From: Tepiditoga spiralis
GTDB lineage: Bacteria; Thermotogota; Thermotogae; Petrotogales; Petrotogaceae
Assembly: GCF_014701195.1 (NCBI RefSeq)
Contig: NZ_AP018712.1
Coordinates: 1,816,501-1,880,500, forward strand
DNA length: 64,000 bases
Reading direction: 5' to 3'
Part shown: piece by piece, positions 16,777-25,124 of the stretch
Position numbering within the stretch: the first letter of the stretch is position 1
How the letters are laid out: each line of letters starts with the position of its first letter
The notes under the pieces: generated by a model
The model's database searches: none
What the model saw: the letters and a program-made list of their open reading frames with translations, nothing else
What the model was told of the DNA's origin: nothing
Program-made: the position numbers and the translations under genes

Positions 16777-18995
16777 GCTAATTCCTCCCTTGATAACTGG
16801 GATAATGCAATTTCTTGATAAGGTACACAATTTTTCATTAAATAATCGTGAGTTCCAATTCCAACTATTTTCCCTTCATCTAATACGATAATTTGATCTG
16901 AATTCTTTACAGTTGAAATACGTTGAGCTACTATTATAACTGTACTATTCTTTGTTTCTTCTTTCAAATCTCTTTTTAATTGAGCTGCAGTTTTAAAATC
17001 TAATGCAGAAAAACTATCATCAAAGATATATATTTTTGGTTTCTTTAAAATTGTACGAGCAATAGATAATCTTTGTTTTTGACCTCCAGAAACATTAGAT
17101 CCGCCTTGTGATATTTCTGTATCAAATTTTTTAGGACTTTTTTCAATAAATTCCATAGCTTGTGCTATTTTTGCTGTTTTAACAATATCTTCGTCAGTAG
17201 AATTTTCATTTGCATACTTTAAGTTAGACTTTATAGTTCCACTAAATAAAATTCCTTTTTGAGGAACATAACCTATTTGTTTTCTCAATTCACTCTGTTT
17301 TAAATCTTTAATATTAATTCCATCAATTAATATTTCTCCTTCGGTTGCATCATAAAATCTGAGGATTAAATTTATCAATGTTGTTTTTCCAGAACCAGTT
17401 GATCCAACTATTGCAGTTGTTTGTTTTGGTTTAGCTTTAAAAGTTATATTTTTTAACATGTTTTCTTCTGCACCATTGTATTTGAATGAAACATTTTTAA
17501 ATTCTATTTCACCTTTAGCTTCATCTAAATTTTTTGGATTTTCAGGATCTTTTATAGAAGCATCTGTTTCTAATACTTTAGCAATACGTTGACCAGATAC
17601 AGAAGCTCTTGGCACCATTATAAACATAATTGCTAACATTAAAAATGAAAAAATAATTTGCATAGCATATTGCATAAAAGCCATCATATCTCCAACCTGC
17701 ATGCTTGAATTAGCTATTTGATGTGCTCCAACCCAAACTATTAAAATTGAAACTCCATTCATAATTAACATCATTGCAGGCATCATAACTACCATTATAC
17801 GATTTACAAAAAGAGAAACATTTGTTAAATCTAAATTAGCCTTATCAAATCTTTTTTCTTCAAATTTTTGTGTATTGAATGCTCTTATAACCATAAGACC
17901 AGATAAATTTTCTCTTGCAACTAAGTTCAATTTATCTATTAATTTTTGAACTATTTTAAACTTTGGAAAAGCTACAGAAAATACGATTAAAATCAAACCA
18001 AGTAATACTAAAACGGCAAGAGCTATTATCCAAGACATTGAAGCACTCTTTTGAAGAGCTTTAAAAACTCCACCTATACCTATTATAGGTGCATAAAATA
18101 GTATTCTTATTATCATAAAAACAACTTGTTGTATCTGTGTAATATCATTTGTAGTTCTTGTAATCAAAGAAGAAGTAGAAAATTTGTCAAATTCAGCATT
18201 TGAAAATTTTTGAACCTTTGAAAAAACATCTCTTCTTAAATTTTTTGCCACTCCAGCTGCCGTTTTTGCCGCTAAGAATCCAACTAAAATTGTACTTATT
18301 CCACTCAATAACGATAGCAAAAGCATAAATAAACCAGTATTTATTATATATTTACTTTGAAGTTTAGAAGTATTTATTCCAACTGCATCATATTCTTTTT
18401 TTAAATAAGAAACCGCTGCTTGATTTACCATATTATCTCCAAGAGAGGTAAATTTTTCATTCATTGAATTTGCCATTTCAATTCTTTGAGTTTCAGGCAA
18501 AAATGATAAAAATGAATATATATTTAACTTAGCAGGTATTTTTGTACCATTTAAATCTATAAAACCATCTTTTTCATTTTCTTTTAGCTTTTCTATTCCT
18601 TCAATAGCTAAAAAACCTTTTCCAAATATTTTTTTTAATGGTTCTAATGTTTTTGAATCATTATTTTTCAATACATAAATAGGCTCTTTTTTTAAAATTG
18701 GATATTTTTTTAAATATATTGCATACTCTTTTTTGGTTTTATCAATATAAATGTAATTCTTAGAAAGTTCTTTTTTTTCATTTGTAGACAAAAATAAACT
18801 TAATTTATCTACTGTACTTTTTCTAATTGCTATTGGAACAGAATTTTCTATTCCATTTTGCTGTATTCCAACATTTACTATCTTTGACATATAATCTGGT
18901 AATGCCAAATCACTCAATGATCTAACAGAAACAAACAAAATAGCAAGTAATATGATAAAAGCAAAAGGTTTTAAATACCTAAAAAGTTTTGTCAT
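16773..18995 (-). CDS. Heterodimeric ABC exporter, degenerate-site subunit (TM287-like, with large first loop)
   Basis: A 740-aa half-exporter. A stretch of about 160-190 residues, largely hydrophilic, is inserted between helix 1 and helix 2 (about residues 45-215), predicted to be extracytoplasmic. That explains the length compared with about 580 aa in minimal members. The ATPase has Walker A GSTGSGKTT and a normal signature VSGGQKQRL. Its Walker B ends in Asp (IYIFDDSFSALD) instead of Glu, and the switch reads VAQRIST with Gln instead of His. These losses mark the non-catalytic nucleotide site of heterodimeric exporters. It lies 5 bp after the ferredoxin gene in the MarR-controlled operon. 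Confidence 0.92.
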   Translation of the reverse strand: MTKLFRYLKPFAFIILLAILFVSVRSLSDLALPDYMSKIVNVGIQQNGIENSVPIAIRKSTVDKLSLFLSTNEKKELSKNYIYIDKTKKEYAIYLKKYPILKKEPIYVLKNNDSKTLEPLKKIFGKGFLAIEGIEKLKENEKDGFIDLNGTKIPAKLNIYSFLSFLPETQRIEMANSMNEKFTSLGDNMVNQAAVSYLKKEYDAVGINTSKLQSKYIINTGLFMLLLSLLSGISTILVGFLAAKTAAGVAKNLRRDVFSKVQKFSNAEFDKFSTSSLITRTTNDITQIQQVVFMIIRILFYAPIIGIGGVFKALQKSASMSWIIALAVLVLLGLILIVFSVAFPKFKIVQKLIDKLNLVARENLSGLMVIRAFNTQKFEEKRFDKANLDLTNVSLFVNRIMVVMMPAMMLIMNGVSILIVWVGAHQIANSSMQVGDMMAFMQYAMQIIFSFLMLAIMFIMVPRASVSGQRIAKVLETDASIKDPENPKNLDEAKGEIEFKNVSFKYNGAEENMLKNITFKAKPKQTTAIVGSTGSGKTTLINLILRFYDATEGEILIDGINIKDLKQSELRKQIGYVPQKGILFSGTIKSNLKYANENSTDEDIVKTAKIAQAMEFIEKSPKKFDTEISQGGSNVSGGQKQRLSIARTILKKPKIYIFDDSFSALDFKTAAQLKRDLKEETKNSTVIIVAQRISTVKNSDQIIVLDEGKIVGIGTHDYLMKNCVPYQEIALSQLSREELA

Positions 18996-19000
18996 TTAAT

Positions 19001-19408
19001 TTACTCCTTTCCTAATTTTTTATTGTTTTCTAAAAAAGCTTTTTTATGTTCTTCTGTTGATAAAAATTTTAAATTATACTTTTTTTTAAAAGGTAGCCTT
19101 AATGTATTATAGAAAACTGAAAAAAATCTACTTTTTATAGTTTTTTCTTTATTTCTTAATGCACCCGTTGGACAAGCCATTATACAGGAGTTACAATTCA
19201 AGCATAGTTCTGGATGAATCATTACGGGACGCTTTCTAATTCTTTTATCAATACCCATTAAAGATACTTTCATGGTTTTAAATTTCCATATTTCTTTTCC
19301 TCTTGGACAAGCTGTTATACACTCACCAGCTCCACCACAAATTGGATAATCAATTGTATAATTTGTTTTAGATTTCATTTCTTCATAATAAATTTTCCAA
19401 TCTTTCAT
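19001..19408 (-). CDS. Ferredoxin-type [4Fe-4S] protein in the ABC exporter operon
   Basis: A 135-aa cytosolic protein. One motif is canonical (CLNCNSCIMACPTG). The other reads CGGAGECITACPRG, where the second Cys of the usual CxxCxxCxxxCP is replaced, so that cluster may be [3Fe-4S] or use another ligand. The start is ATG 19408 with GGAGGT 7 nt upstream. It follows the MarR gene and precedes both ABC subunits in one operon. It may be a redox partner or sensor linked to the exporter. No enzyme domain is present. Confidence 0.8.
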   Translation of the reverse strand: MKDWKIYYEEMKSKTNYTIDYPICGGAGECITACPRGKEIWKFKTMKVSLMGIDKRIRKRPVMIHPELCLNCNSCIMACPTGALRNKEKTIKSRFFSVFYNTLRLPFKKKYNLKFLSTEEHKKAFLENNKKLGKE

Positions 19409-19423
19409 TATGTATACCTCCAA

Positions 19424-19861
19424 CTACTCTTCAGTTTTTAATAATTTTTCTAATTTTTCTAAACCATCAAGAATTGAATTTATATCTTCGGATGATGCAT
19501 TATTCATCATTATTTCAAAATTCTTTTCTATATTTTCAAAACTTTTTTGAAATTCTTTTTGAAAATCTTTAGTTATTGTTACATAAACAACTCTTCTATC
19601 TTTTTCACTACGGATTCTTTCAACCATTTTTTGTTTTTCTAATCTGTCAACTATTCCAGAAATAGTACTATTTGATAAACCTAATTCTTTACTTAAATCA
19701 CTAATTTTCATTTTTTTATGTTTTGCTAAAGTTCCAATTAGCATACCTTGTGGTCCAGTTAAGTTAAATTCCTCAAAATTTTGTTTAATTTTATTTCTCA
19801 TGTGATTCATTATATTTTTTAAATACTTTACAGCTTTAATACCTTTTTCTACTTCATTCAT
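19424..19861 (-). CDS. MarR-family transcriptional regulator
   Basis: A 145-aa winged-helix repressor. The recognition region is KISDLSKELGLSNSTISGIV followed by the wing SEKDRRVVYVTIT. N- and C-terminal helices form the dimer interface. ATG 19861 is chosen because AAGGAG is 7 nt upstream; the ATG two codons earlier is only 1 nt from it. It is first gene of the operon with the ferredoxin and ABC exporter. A palindrome directly after the promoter's -10 element fits autorepression relieved by the exported compounds. Confidence 0.9.
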   Translation of the reverse strand: MNEVEKGIKAVKYLKNIMNHMRNKIKQNFEEFNLTGPQGMLIGTLAKHKKMKISDLSKELGLSNSTISGIVDRLEKQKMVERIRSEKDRRVVYVTITKDFQKEFQKSFENIEKNFEIMMNNASSEDINSILDGLEKLEKLLKTEE

Positions 19862-19895
19862 ATACATTCTCCTTGATTATATTTTCTATAAGAAT

Positions 19896-19941
19896 ATTTC
19901 GCATACGAAATAATTATATATCAAAAAAAAATATAAGTCAA
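19896..19941 (-). promoter_or_regulatory. Promoter and MarR-type operator
   Basis: Minus strand: TTGACT (19941-19936), 17-bp spacer and TATAAT (19918-19913). Immediately downstream is ATTTCG-N4-CGAAAT (19896-19911), a 16-bp site with 6-bp arms on the transcription start. It lies ahead of the MarR gene, so autoregulation is likely. Confidence 0.8.
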
Positions 19942-19984
19942 GCATTATAATCTCTATTAATAGTAACATTTTAAAAATATATTT

Positions 19985-20013
19985 TTGCATATTAATGTTT
20001 TTTATGATAAAAT
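19985..20013 (+). promoter_or_regulatory. glmS promoter
   Basis: TTGCAT (19985-19990), 17-bp spacer, TAAAAT (20008-20013). The transcript would start about 65 bases before the ribozyme cleavage site. Confidence 0.55.
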
Positions 20014-20079
20014 AGTTTGTATGATTTTTTATATGGAGGTGATAAATTAAAAATAAAATAAAAAGGAGGTGAATTCAGT

Positions 20080-20205
20080 TAAAAAAAGCGCCAGACCCTT
20101 AATGGGTGACGAGGATCGAAACTTATCGAATATTCGGCGGATGGTTTCGGGGCATTGGTATAGTCCTTAAAGGATTTACAAAACTCAAAGGAAACTTTGA
20201 GGACA
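20080..20205 (+). ncRNA. glmS: glmS ribozyme (GlcN6P-activated self-cleaving riboswitch)
   Basis: The 5' untranslated region of glmS has the catalytic core of the glmS ribozyme. GCGCCAGA starts at 20088, with cleavage expected between 20087 and 20088. Stem P1 is ACCC/GGGT (20095-20098/20104-20107). The conserved GACGAGG (20108-20114) and the TATTCGGCGGATG strand (20131-20143) follow. A helix CGAAAC/GTTTCG (20117-20122/20144-20149) matches P3 of the known ribozyme. A 3' hairpin CTCAAAG/CTTTGAG within GTCC/GGAC corresponds to P4. The known class cleaves when glucosamine-6-phosphate binds, and the downstream mRNA is then degraded. This gives feedback on amino-sugar synthesis. Confidence 0.93.
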
Positions 20206-20280
20206 AAAAAATCCAAATATCAAAAAATAAAAATAAAAAAATGCAATCAATTTGCATTTTATTTTTTTGGAGGAATAAAA

Positions 20281-22107
20281 ATGTGTGGAATAGTTGGATA
20301 TATAGGAAACAAAAATGCAAGAGAAGTGTTAATAGACGGATTGGATAAGTTGGAATATAGAGGTTATGATTCTGCTGGAATGGCACTTCTTTCTGAAGAA
20401 GAATTAAAAGTTAGAAAATTCAAAGGAAGATTATCCGTTTTAAAAGAAAATGTTGAAAAAGAAAATTTGTATGGAAATGTTGGAATAGGTCACACAAGAT
20501 GGGCAACGCATGGCGAACCATCTGATGTTAATTCACATCCTCATACAAGTGAAAATAACAATATTGCAGTTATTCATAATGGTATTATTGAAAATTATAT
20601 TCAATTAAAAGAATGGTTGATAAAAGAACACGATATTAAATTCAAATCTGAAACAGATACAGAAGTAATAGCACATCTCATAAATCATTTCTATAATGGA
20701 GATTTATTAGATGCGGTTTATAAGGCAATAGATAAAATGGAAGGTGCTTATGCTATAGGAGTTCTTTGTAAACAAGAACCAGACAAAATAATAGCCGTTA
20801 GAAAAGATAGTCCATTAATAGTTGGAATAGGAAAAGAAGAAAATTTTATAGCTTCTGATATACCAGCACTTTTAAAGTACACAAGAAATGTATATTTAAT
20901 AGAAAATGGAGAAGTTGTTGTTTTAACAAAAAATGATATAAAAATATACAATGAATTGAGGCAAGAAGTAAAAAGAGAAGTATATAAAGTTAATTGGGAT
21001 GTTGAGTCAGCAAAAAAAGATGGCTTTGAACATTTTATGATGAAAGAAATTAATGAACAACCAAAAGGAGTACATGAAACACTATTTAGACGTTTAAAAG
21101 AAGATAAAGTATATATAGATGGTATAAAAATCACAAAAAAAGACTTAGAAAGAATAAATAAAATTTATATAGTAGCTTGTGGAACAGCCTATCATGCAGG
21201 ACTTGTAGCAAAACGTGCAATAGAAAATTTTGCAAAAATACCAGTTTATGTTGATGTTGCTTCAGAATTTAGATATTCCGATCCATTTGTAGACAAAAAT
21301 ACTCTATTCATTGCAGTTAGTCAATCAGGCGAAACACTTGATACCTTAGCCGCTTTAAGAGAAGCTAAAAGAAAGGGTGCAAGGGTATTATCTGTTGTAA
21401 ATGTTGTAGGAAGTTCTGTTGCAAGGGAATCTGATGATGTTTTTTATACTTGGGCTGGACCTGAAATTGCAGTTGCTTCAACAAAAGCATTTACAACTCA
21501 ACTCATAGCTTTATATTTAATTGCACTTCACATGGGAATAACAAATGAAAAGCTTACAGAAAAAAGATATTTTGAAATAATAAAAGAACTAAAAGTTTTA
21601 CCAGAAAAAATAGAAAAAATACTTAAAAATACAAAACAAATCCAAGAATTAGCAGATAACAATTTTAATAATAACAGTATATTTTTTATGGGAAGAGGTA
21701 TTGATGTTGATATTTCAATGGAAGCTTCATTAAAATTAAAAGAAATATCTTATATAAATTCATTTGCAATACCAGCAGGAGAGTTAAAACATGGAACAAT
21801 AGCCCTCGTTGAAAAGGGAACATTAGTCATAGCAATTTCAACACAAAAAAGACTTACAGAAAAAATGATTTCTAATATAAAAGAAGTTAAAGCAAGAGGT
21901 GCAAAAGTAATAGTTGTTACTCTTGAAAGTAATAAAGATGTTGTAAAGGTTGCAGATGATGTTATATATATACCAGAAACATTAGACATCTTAACCCCTG
22001 TTTTAAGCATAATACCAATGCAAATATTTGCTTATTATGTGTCAATTGCAAGAGGCAATGATGTTGATAAACCAAGGAACTTAGCAAAATCCGTAACCGT
22101 AGAATAA
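20281..22107 (+). CDS. glmS: Glutamine--fructose-6-phosphate aminotransferase (isomerizing)
   Basis: A 608-aa enzyme making glucosamine-6-phosphate from fructose-6-phosphate and glutamine, the first step to UDP-GlcNAc. The start at ATG 20281 gives MCGIVGYIG with the N-terminal glutaminase Cys exposed after Met removal, and TTGGAGG precedes it. The glutaminase domain has GHTRWATHGEPS. Two SIS sugar-isomerase domains follow (VACGTAYHAG, VSQSGETLDT) and the C-terminus is DKPRNLAKSVTVE. Expression is controlled by the ribozyme in its leader. Single gene, ended by a GC-rich hairpin. Confidence 0.97.
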   Translation: MCGIVGYIGNKNAREVLIDGLDKLEYRGYDSAGMALLSEEELKVRKFKGRLSVLKENVEKENLYGNVGIGHTRWATHGEPSDVNSHPHTSENNNIAVIHNGIIENYIQLKEWLIKEHDIKFKSETDTEVIAHLINHFYNGDLLDAVYKAIDKMEGAYAIGVLCKQEPDKIIAVRKDSPLIVGIGKEENFIASDIPALLKYTRNVYLIENGEVVVLTKNDIKIYNELRQEVKREVYKVNWDVESAKKDGFEHFMMKEINEQPKGVHETLFRRLKEDKVYIDGIKITKKDLERINKIYIVACGTAYHAGLVAKRAIENFAKIPVYVDVASEFRYSDPFVDKNTLFIAVSQSGETLDTLAALREAKRKGARVLSVVNVVGSSVARESDDVFYTWAGPEIAVASTKAFTTQLIALYLIALHMGITNEKLTEKRYFEIIKELKVLPEKIEKILKNTKQIQELADNNFNNNSIFFMGRGIDVDISMEASLKLKEISYINSFAIPAGELKHGTIALVEKGTLVIAISTQKRLTEKMISNIKEVKARGAKVIVVTLESNKDVVKVADDVIYIPETLDILTPVLSIIPMQIFAYYVSIARGNDVDKPRNLAKSVTVE

Positions 22108-22222
22108 AGTTACTACAATTAAACAATTAATTAACTTAAGAAACTTATTATTAACACGGTAAAGATAGAATAAAAATGAAAATATAAGAAATCCCCCCTG
22201 AGATAAAAGATCCCAAAATTAA

Positions 22223-22248
22223 GTGCCCGAAAGGGCACATTTTTTTAT
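22223..22248 (+). terminator. glmS terminator
   Basis: GTGCCC-GAAA-GGGCAC (22223-22238) with a GNRA-type tetraloop, followed by seven T's. Confidence 0.9.
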
Positions 22249-22269
22249 TTGTATAAAAAAGAATTTTGG

Positions 22270-22830
22270 AAATTTAAATAGAATATACAGAAAAGATTTT
22301 TTATAAAAACTATTATTATTACGATTTTAGAGATATCATTTATAATTTAAAAAATGATACAAAGTACTTATTGTTAGATTTAAGAGATACATCAAGAGGA
22401 TCTTTTAAGAATGTTGTGCATACACTTAATTTTATTGGAGATAAGTCAAATAATTTAATAAAAAAATTTTTGTTAAAAAAAATAATAAGATAATTTAAGA
22501 AAAATATCCATACTTTATAAACGGAAGAAAAAAATAAACAAAAAAATATACGTTTTAGTAAATGAAAATACAGAAATGTTTGGAATTTCATTTGCACATC
22601 ATTTAAAGGAAAATGTATTGGCAAAAATAATAGGGGTTGATCCTTATAGAGATCTAAATTTTAAATTTAGATCTCTATAATAATTACTATACATTACCAA
22701 ATACAAGATTAGCTTTAGTAATACCTGATACTCAGATATTCTTATCTAAAAAAACAAATAATTTAAAGATTAATACTTCACTTTCATATAAATTTAATAA
22801 AAAATTATATACAAATAAATGCTTGATTTT
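22270..22830 (+). pseudogene. S41-family peptidase pseudogene (5' truncated, frameshifted, with fold-back insertion)
   Basis: Conceptual translation over two shifts gives pieces of the C-terminal protease core of the tail-specific protease (CtpA/S41) family: YLLLDLRDTSRGSF, then YPYFINGRKK, IYVLVNENTEMFGISFAHHL and IIGVDPYRDLN, then YYTLPNTRLALVIPD. The N-terminus and start are missing. A stop and a frameshift lie in A-rich sequence near 22490. A 25-bp inverted-duplication insert at about 22660-22684 interrupts the codons DLN-YYTLP. There is no ribosome binding site. The remnant ends near a 19-bp terminator hairpin, which was probably the gene's own. The region 22250-23020 otherwise holds no gene. 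Confidence 0.75.
22644..22680. repeat. 37-nt palindrome with single-base centre
   Basis: An 18-nt arm (22644-22661) and its exact complement (22663-22680) around one T. It lies inside the S41 relic. Removing about 25 bases (22660-22684) restores a continuous S41-like frame, so the right arm looks like an inverted copy of the left arm inserted into the gene. Confidence 0.85.
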
Positions 22831-22861
22831 CAAATTATAAAAAAAATCAAGCATTTATTTG
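22812..22861. terminator. Long terminator hairpin downstream of the S41 relic
   Basis: A 19-bp perfect stem, 22812-22830 with 22843-22861, 12-nt loop. The stem is AT-rich with A- and T-tracts at the loop side. Probably the terminator of the former S41 gene. Confidence 0.65.
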
Positions 22862-23020
22862 ATTATTTTACTCTATATTAGTATTTAATCAATATTTTTA
22901 TAAACTATAAAAATATGATATAATTTATTGTTATGGTTTTCGTTAAAACATTATAAATAAAATATTAAAATTTAATTTTAATTATAAAAAAACGTAATAT
23001 AATAAAAAGGAGGGAAAAGT

Positions 23021-23491
23021 ATGAAAGAAAAACTACTTATTTTATTGTTTGTTTTAAGTTTTACTATTTTTACATTTAGTTTCCAATTGTCAGGAAGTTA
23101 TTTATTGGAACTATCAGGATACGAGAGAACTTTTTATGGAACTAATGTTATATTAGGAGATAAAGATATTATCGGCTTAGAATTTGGTGTTTTTTTACCA
23201 CCAGATACTATTGAAACAGGTGAATTAACTTATCTTCAACCAACAACTTTTCTTTTAGCTCAATTACCTCTTAATAATTTTAAATTTTTTACAGGAATAA
23301 GCCCTATATTTCAATATTATAAAAGTGAATTTTCATTGTACTCTTATACTATGTATTTAACAAAAGCTGGGCTTTCATTGTATTTAGGACCCATAGTTTT
23401 AACTGGAGGAATTAACACAATAATTGATCTTTCATTTCAGCAAACATTTGGTATTTACGGAGTATACGGAGAACTTGGATTAAGATTCTAA
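23021..23491 (+). CDS. Secreted small beta-barrel-like protein, unknown function
   Basis: A 156-aa protein with a clear signal peptide (residues 1 to about 20, ending TFSF). The rest is alternating hydrophobic/polar strands rich in Tyr, Gly, Leu and Phe, and the last residue is Phe (GELGLRF), the C-terminal signature of outer-membrane barrel proteins. An AGGAGGG ribosome binding site precedes the ATG. It is 16 bp from a lipoprotein gene with the same spacing and ribosome binding site strength, so the two probably form an envelope unit. I do not recognise a named family. An 8-strand barrel is inference from length and pattern. Confidence 0.65.
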   Translation: MKEKLLILLFVLSFTIFTFSFQLSGSYLLELSGYERTFYGTNVILGDKDIIGLEFGVFLPPDTIETGELTYLQPTTFLLAQLPLNNFKFFTGISPIFQYYKSEFSLYSYTMYLTKAGLSLYLGPIVLTGGINTIIDLSFQQTFGIYGVYGELGLRF

Positions 23492-23507
23492 AAAGGAGGA
23501 AAATTTT

Positions 23508-24875
23508 ATGAAAAAATATATTTATATAGCAGTATTATCAATCTTATTAATCTTAACATTATTTTCTTGCCAAAAAATAGATCCATTATTAGGAAATAGT
23601 GATATATCAGGTATTTCTGTTTTAAATGATTCAAATAATCATGAGAATATAAAAATTTCTATTGAAGGATTAGAAAACGGTTTTAGCCCTATAGATGCTA
23701 TCTCTACTATAAGTGCTACATTATCCGATAAAAATGGTAATTTTTCATTAGAAAACATCCCTGCTGGAAATTATATTATTAAAGCAGAAAAAAATGGATA
23801 TTTTCCAACAAAAAAATTTATCAACGTAGAAGATAATAAAGAAATAACTTTAGATAGTACCTTAGTATTATATCCTTTGAGTGATTACGGAACTCTAAAT
23901 GGTAACGTAAAATACATAGATAAATCAGACAATACTGGTATTTTATTGGAAATAAGAACACCTAAAGGTGAACCATTACCTGATATGTATACTTTTTCAG
24001 ATAAAAATGGAAATTATTCATTTGAATTTGTACCTGTTGGAAATTATGTTATTTATGCACACGATCCTTCAAAAAATTCAAAATATTCAGCTGACGCAGC
24101 TCCAATATTAATTGAAAACTTAAAAAATACTGTTGCTCCAAATCTAATATTAAGAAAAGCATCAGAACATGTTGTCATCTTTAGAGATATTGCTGCATGG
24201 GGTGCTTCGGATGCTATACCAAATATTTTAAAAGATATGGATTTTACAGAAGGCACTGGTTTACATCAATATGAAATAAAAAATTCAACGGATATGAACA
24301 ATTTAAGTAGTTTTAATACTTCATGGTCAATAATAATAGAAGGAGATCAAACAACAGATTTTTATAATATATATAAAGAAAATTCAAATAAATTTGATAC
24401 ATTTGTTAGAAATGGTGGAACTTTATTTTGGATAGCTTGTGATAACGGTTGGAATTCAGGAGATTTTACTGGAACTTTACCTGGTGGAATAACTTGGAGA
24501 GATACTTATGATAGTTATAATGATTTAGTTAATAAAACTCATCCATTATTAGAAGGATTCCCATTTGATCGTTCTTTAGAAGGAAATTATGCAAGTCATG
24601 GAGGGTTTGATAATTTAAAAAATGCAAATATTGAAAACTTAGTTGTATTTATTAAAGAACATACTACAAGTGAACAATATCCAACATATATAGAATATAG
24701 ATATGGAAACGGAAGAGTTGTTTCATCAACAACACCTTTAGAATTTTACATAAATCATTCAGATTATGATAATGATTGGTATATTTTACTTCTTAGAAGA
24801 TCCATTGAATATGTATTTAATTTACCTCTTAGTCCAGTTAATATAAACCCACCTGCTTATACACTATCAAATTAA
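23508..24875 (+). CDS. Lipoprotein with two carboxypeptidase-regulatory-like domains and a GATase/ThuA-like domain
   Basis: A 455-aa envelope lipoprotein. The signal ends in LTLFSC, with Cys21 as the lipidated residue. Two beta-sandwich repeats resemble carboxypeptidase-regulatory domains: about residues 35-120 (DKNGNFSLENIPAGNYIIKAEKNGY) and 125-215 (DKNGNYSFEFVPVGNYVIYAHD). Residues about 220-455 resemble a class-I glutamine-amidotransferase-like/ThuA fold (FDTFVRNGGTLFWIACD, THPLLEGFPFD, YGNGRVV) without an obvious amidotransferase catalytic triad, so a binding role is more likely than catalysis. It follows the small barrel-like gene and ends at a hairpin terminator. Confidence 0.72.
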   Translation: MKKYIYIAVLSILLILTLFSCQKIDPLLGNSDISGISVLNDSNNHENIKISIEGLENGFSPIDAISTISATLSDKNGNFSLENIPAGNYIIKAEKNGYFPTKKFINVEDNKEITLDSTLVLYPLSDYGTLNGNVKYIDKSDNTGILLEIRTPKGEPLPDMYTFSDKNGNYSFEFVPVGNYVIYAHDPSKNSKYSADAAPILIENLKNTVAPNLILRKASEHVVIFRDIAAWGASDAIPNILKDMDFTEGTGLHQYEIKNSTDMNNLSSFNTSWSIIIEGDQTTDFYNIYKENSNKFDTFVRNGGTLFWIACDNGWNSGDFTGTLPGGITWRDTYDSYNDLVNKTHPLLEGFPFDRSLEGNYASHGGFDNLKNANIENLVVFIKEHTTSEQYPTYIEYRYGNGRVVSSTTPLEFYINHSDYDNDWYILLLRRSIEYVFNLPLSPVNINPPAYTLSN

Positions 24876-24899
24876 TTTATAATATTAATAGTACTTAAT

Positions 24900-24931
24900 A
24901 AAATACTTCCTTAATGGAAGTATTTTATTAT
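24900..24931 (+). terminator. Terminator of the barrel/lipoprotein unit
   Basis: AAAATACTTCC pairs with GGAAGTATTTT around TTAAT, followed by T-rich sequence. Confidence 0.8.
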
Positions 24932-25058
24932 ATAAAACTATAAATAATTATCTTAAAATTTTAATACAATGTAAAAAAATAACATTGTTTATTTTTTATT
25001 AATTTTTTTATTATTTTAAATTTAAACAATAAAAAAATTAAAAAAATAAAAGTATTAC

Positions 25059-25087
25059 TTGACTTTTTTTATAAAAAATAGTATAAT
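25059..25087 (+). promoter_or_regulatory. Promoter of the ABC-2 exporter genes
   Basis: TTGACT (25059-25064), 17-bp spacer, TATAAT (25082-25087). It lies 37 bases before the ABC ATPase start codon, so the true start is 25125 and the in-frame upstream codon at 25059 is part of the -35 box. Confidence 0.85.
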
Positions 25088-25124
25088 TTTTAAAATAAAA
25101 AAATTATACATAAGGAGGTATTTT

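Noticed and set aside
20197-20280. N-terminal extension of GlmS
   Set aside because: It overlaps the 3' end of the ribozyme and would bury the catalytic N-terminal Cys.
22340-22624. Open frame on the minus strand across the S41 relic
   Set aside because: Antisense of the protease remnant with no ribosome binding site. The plus-strand translation has recognisable S41 motifs.
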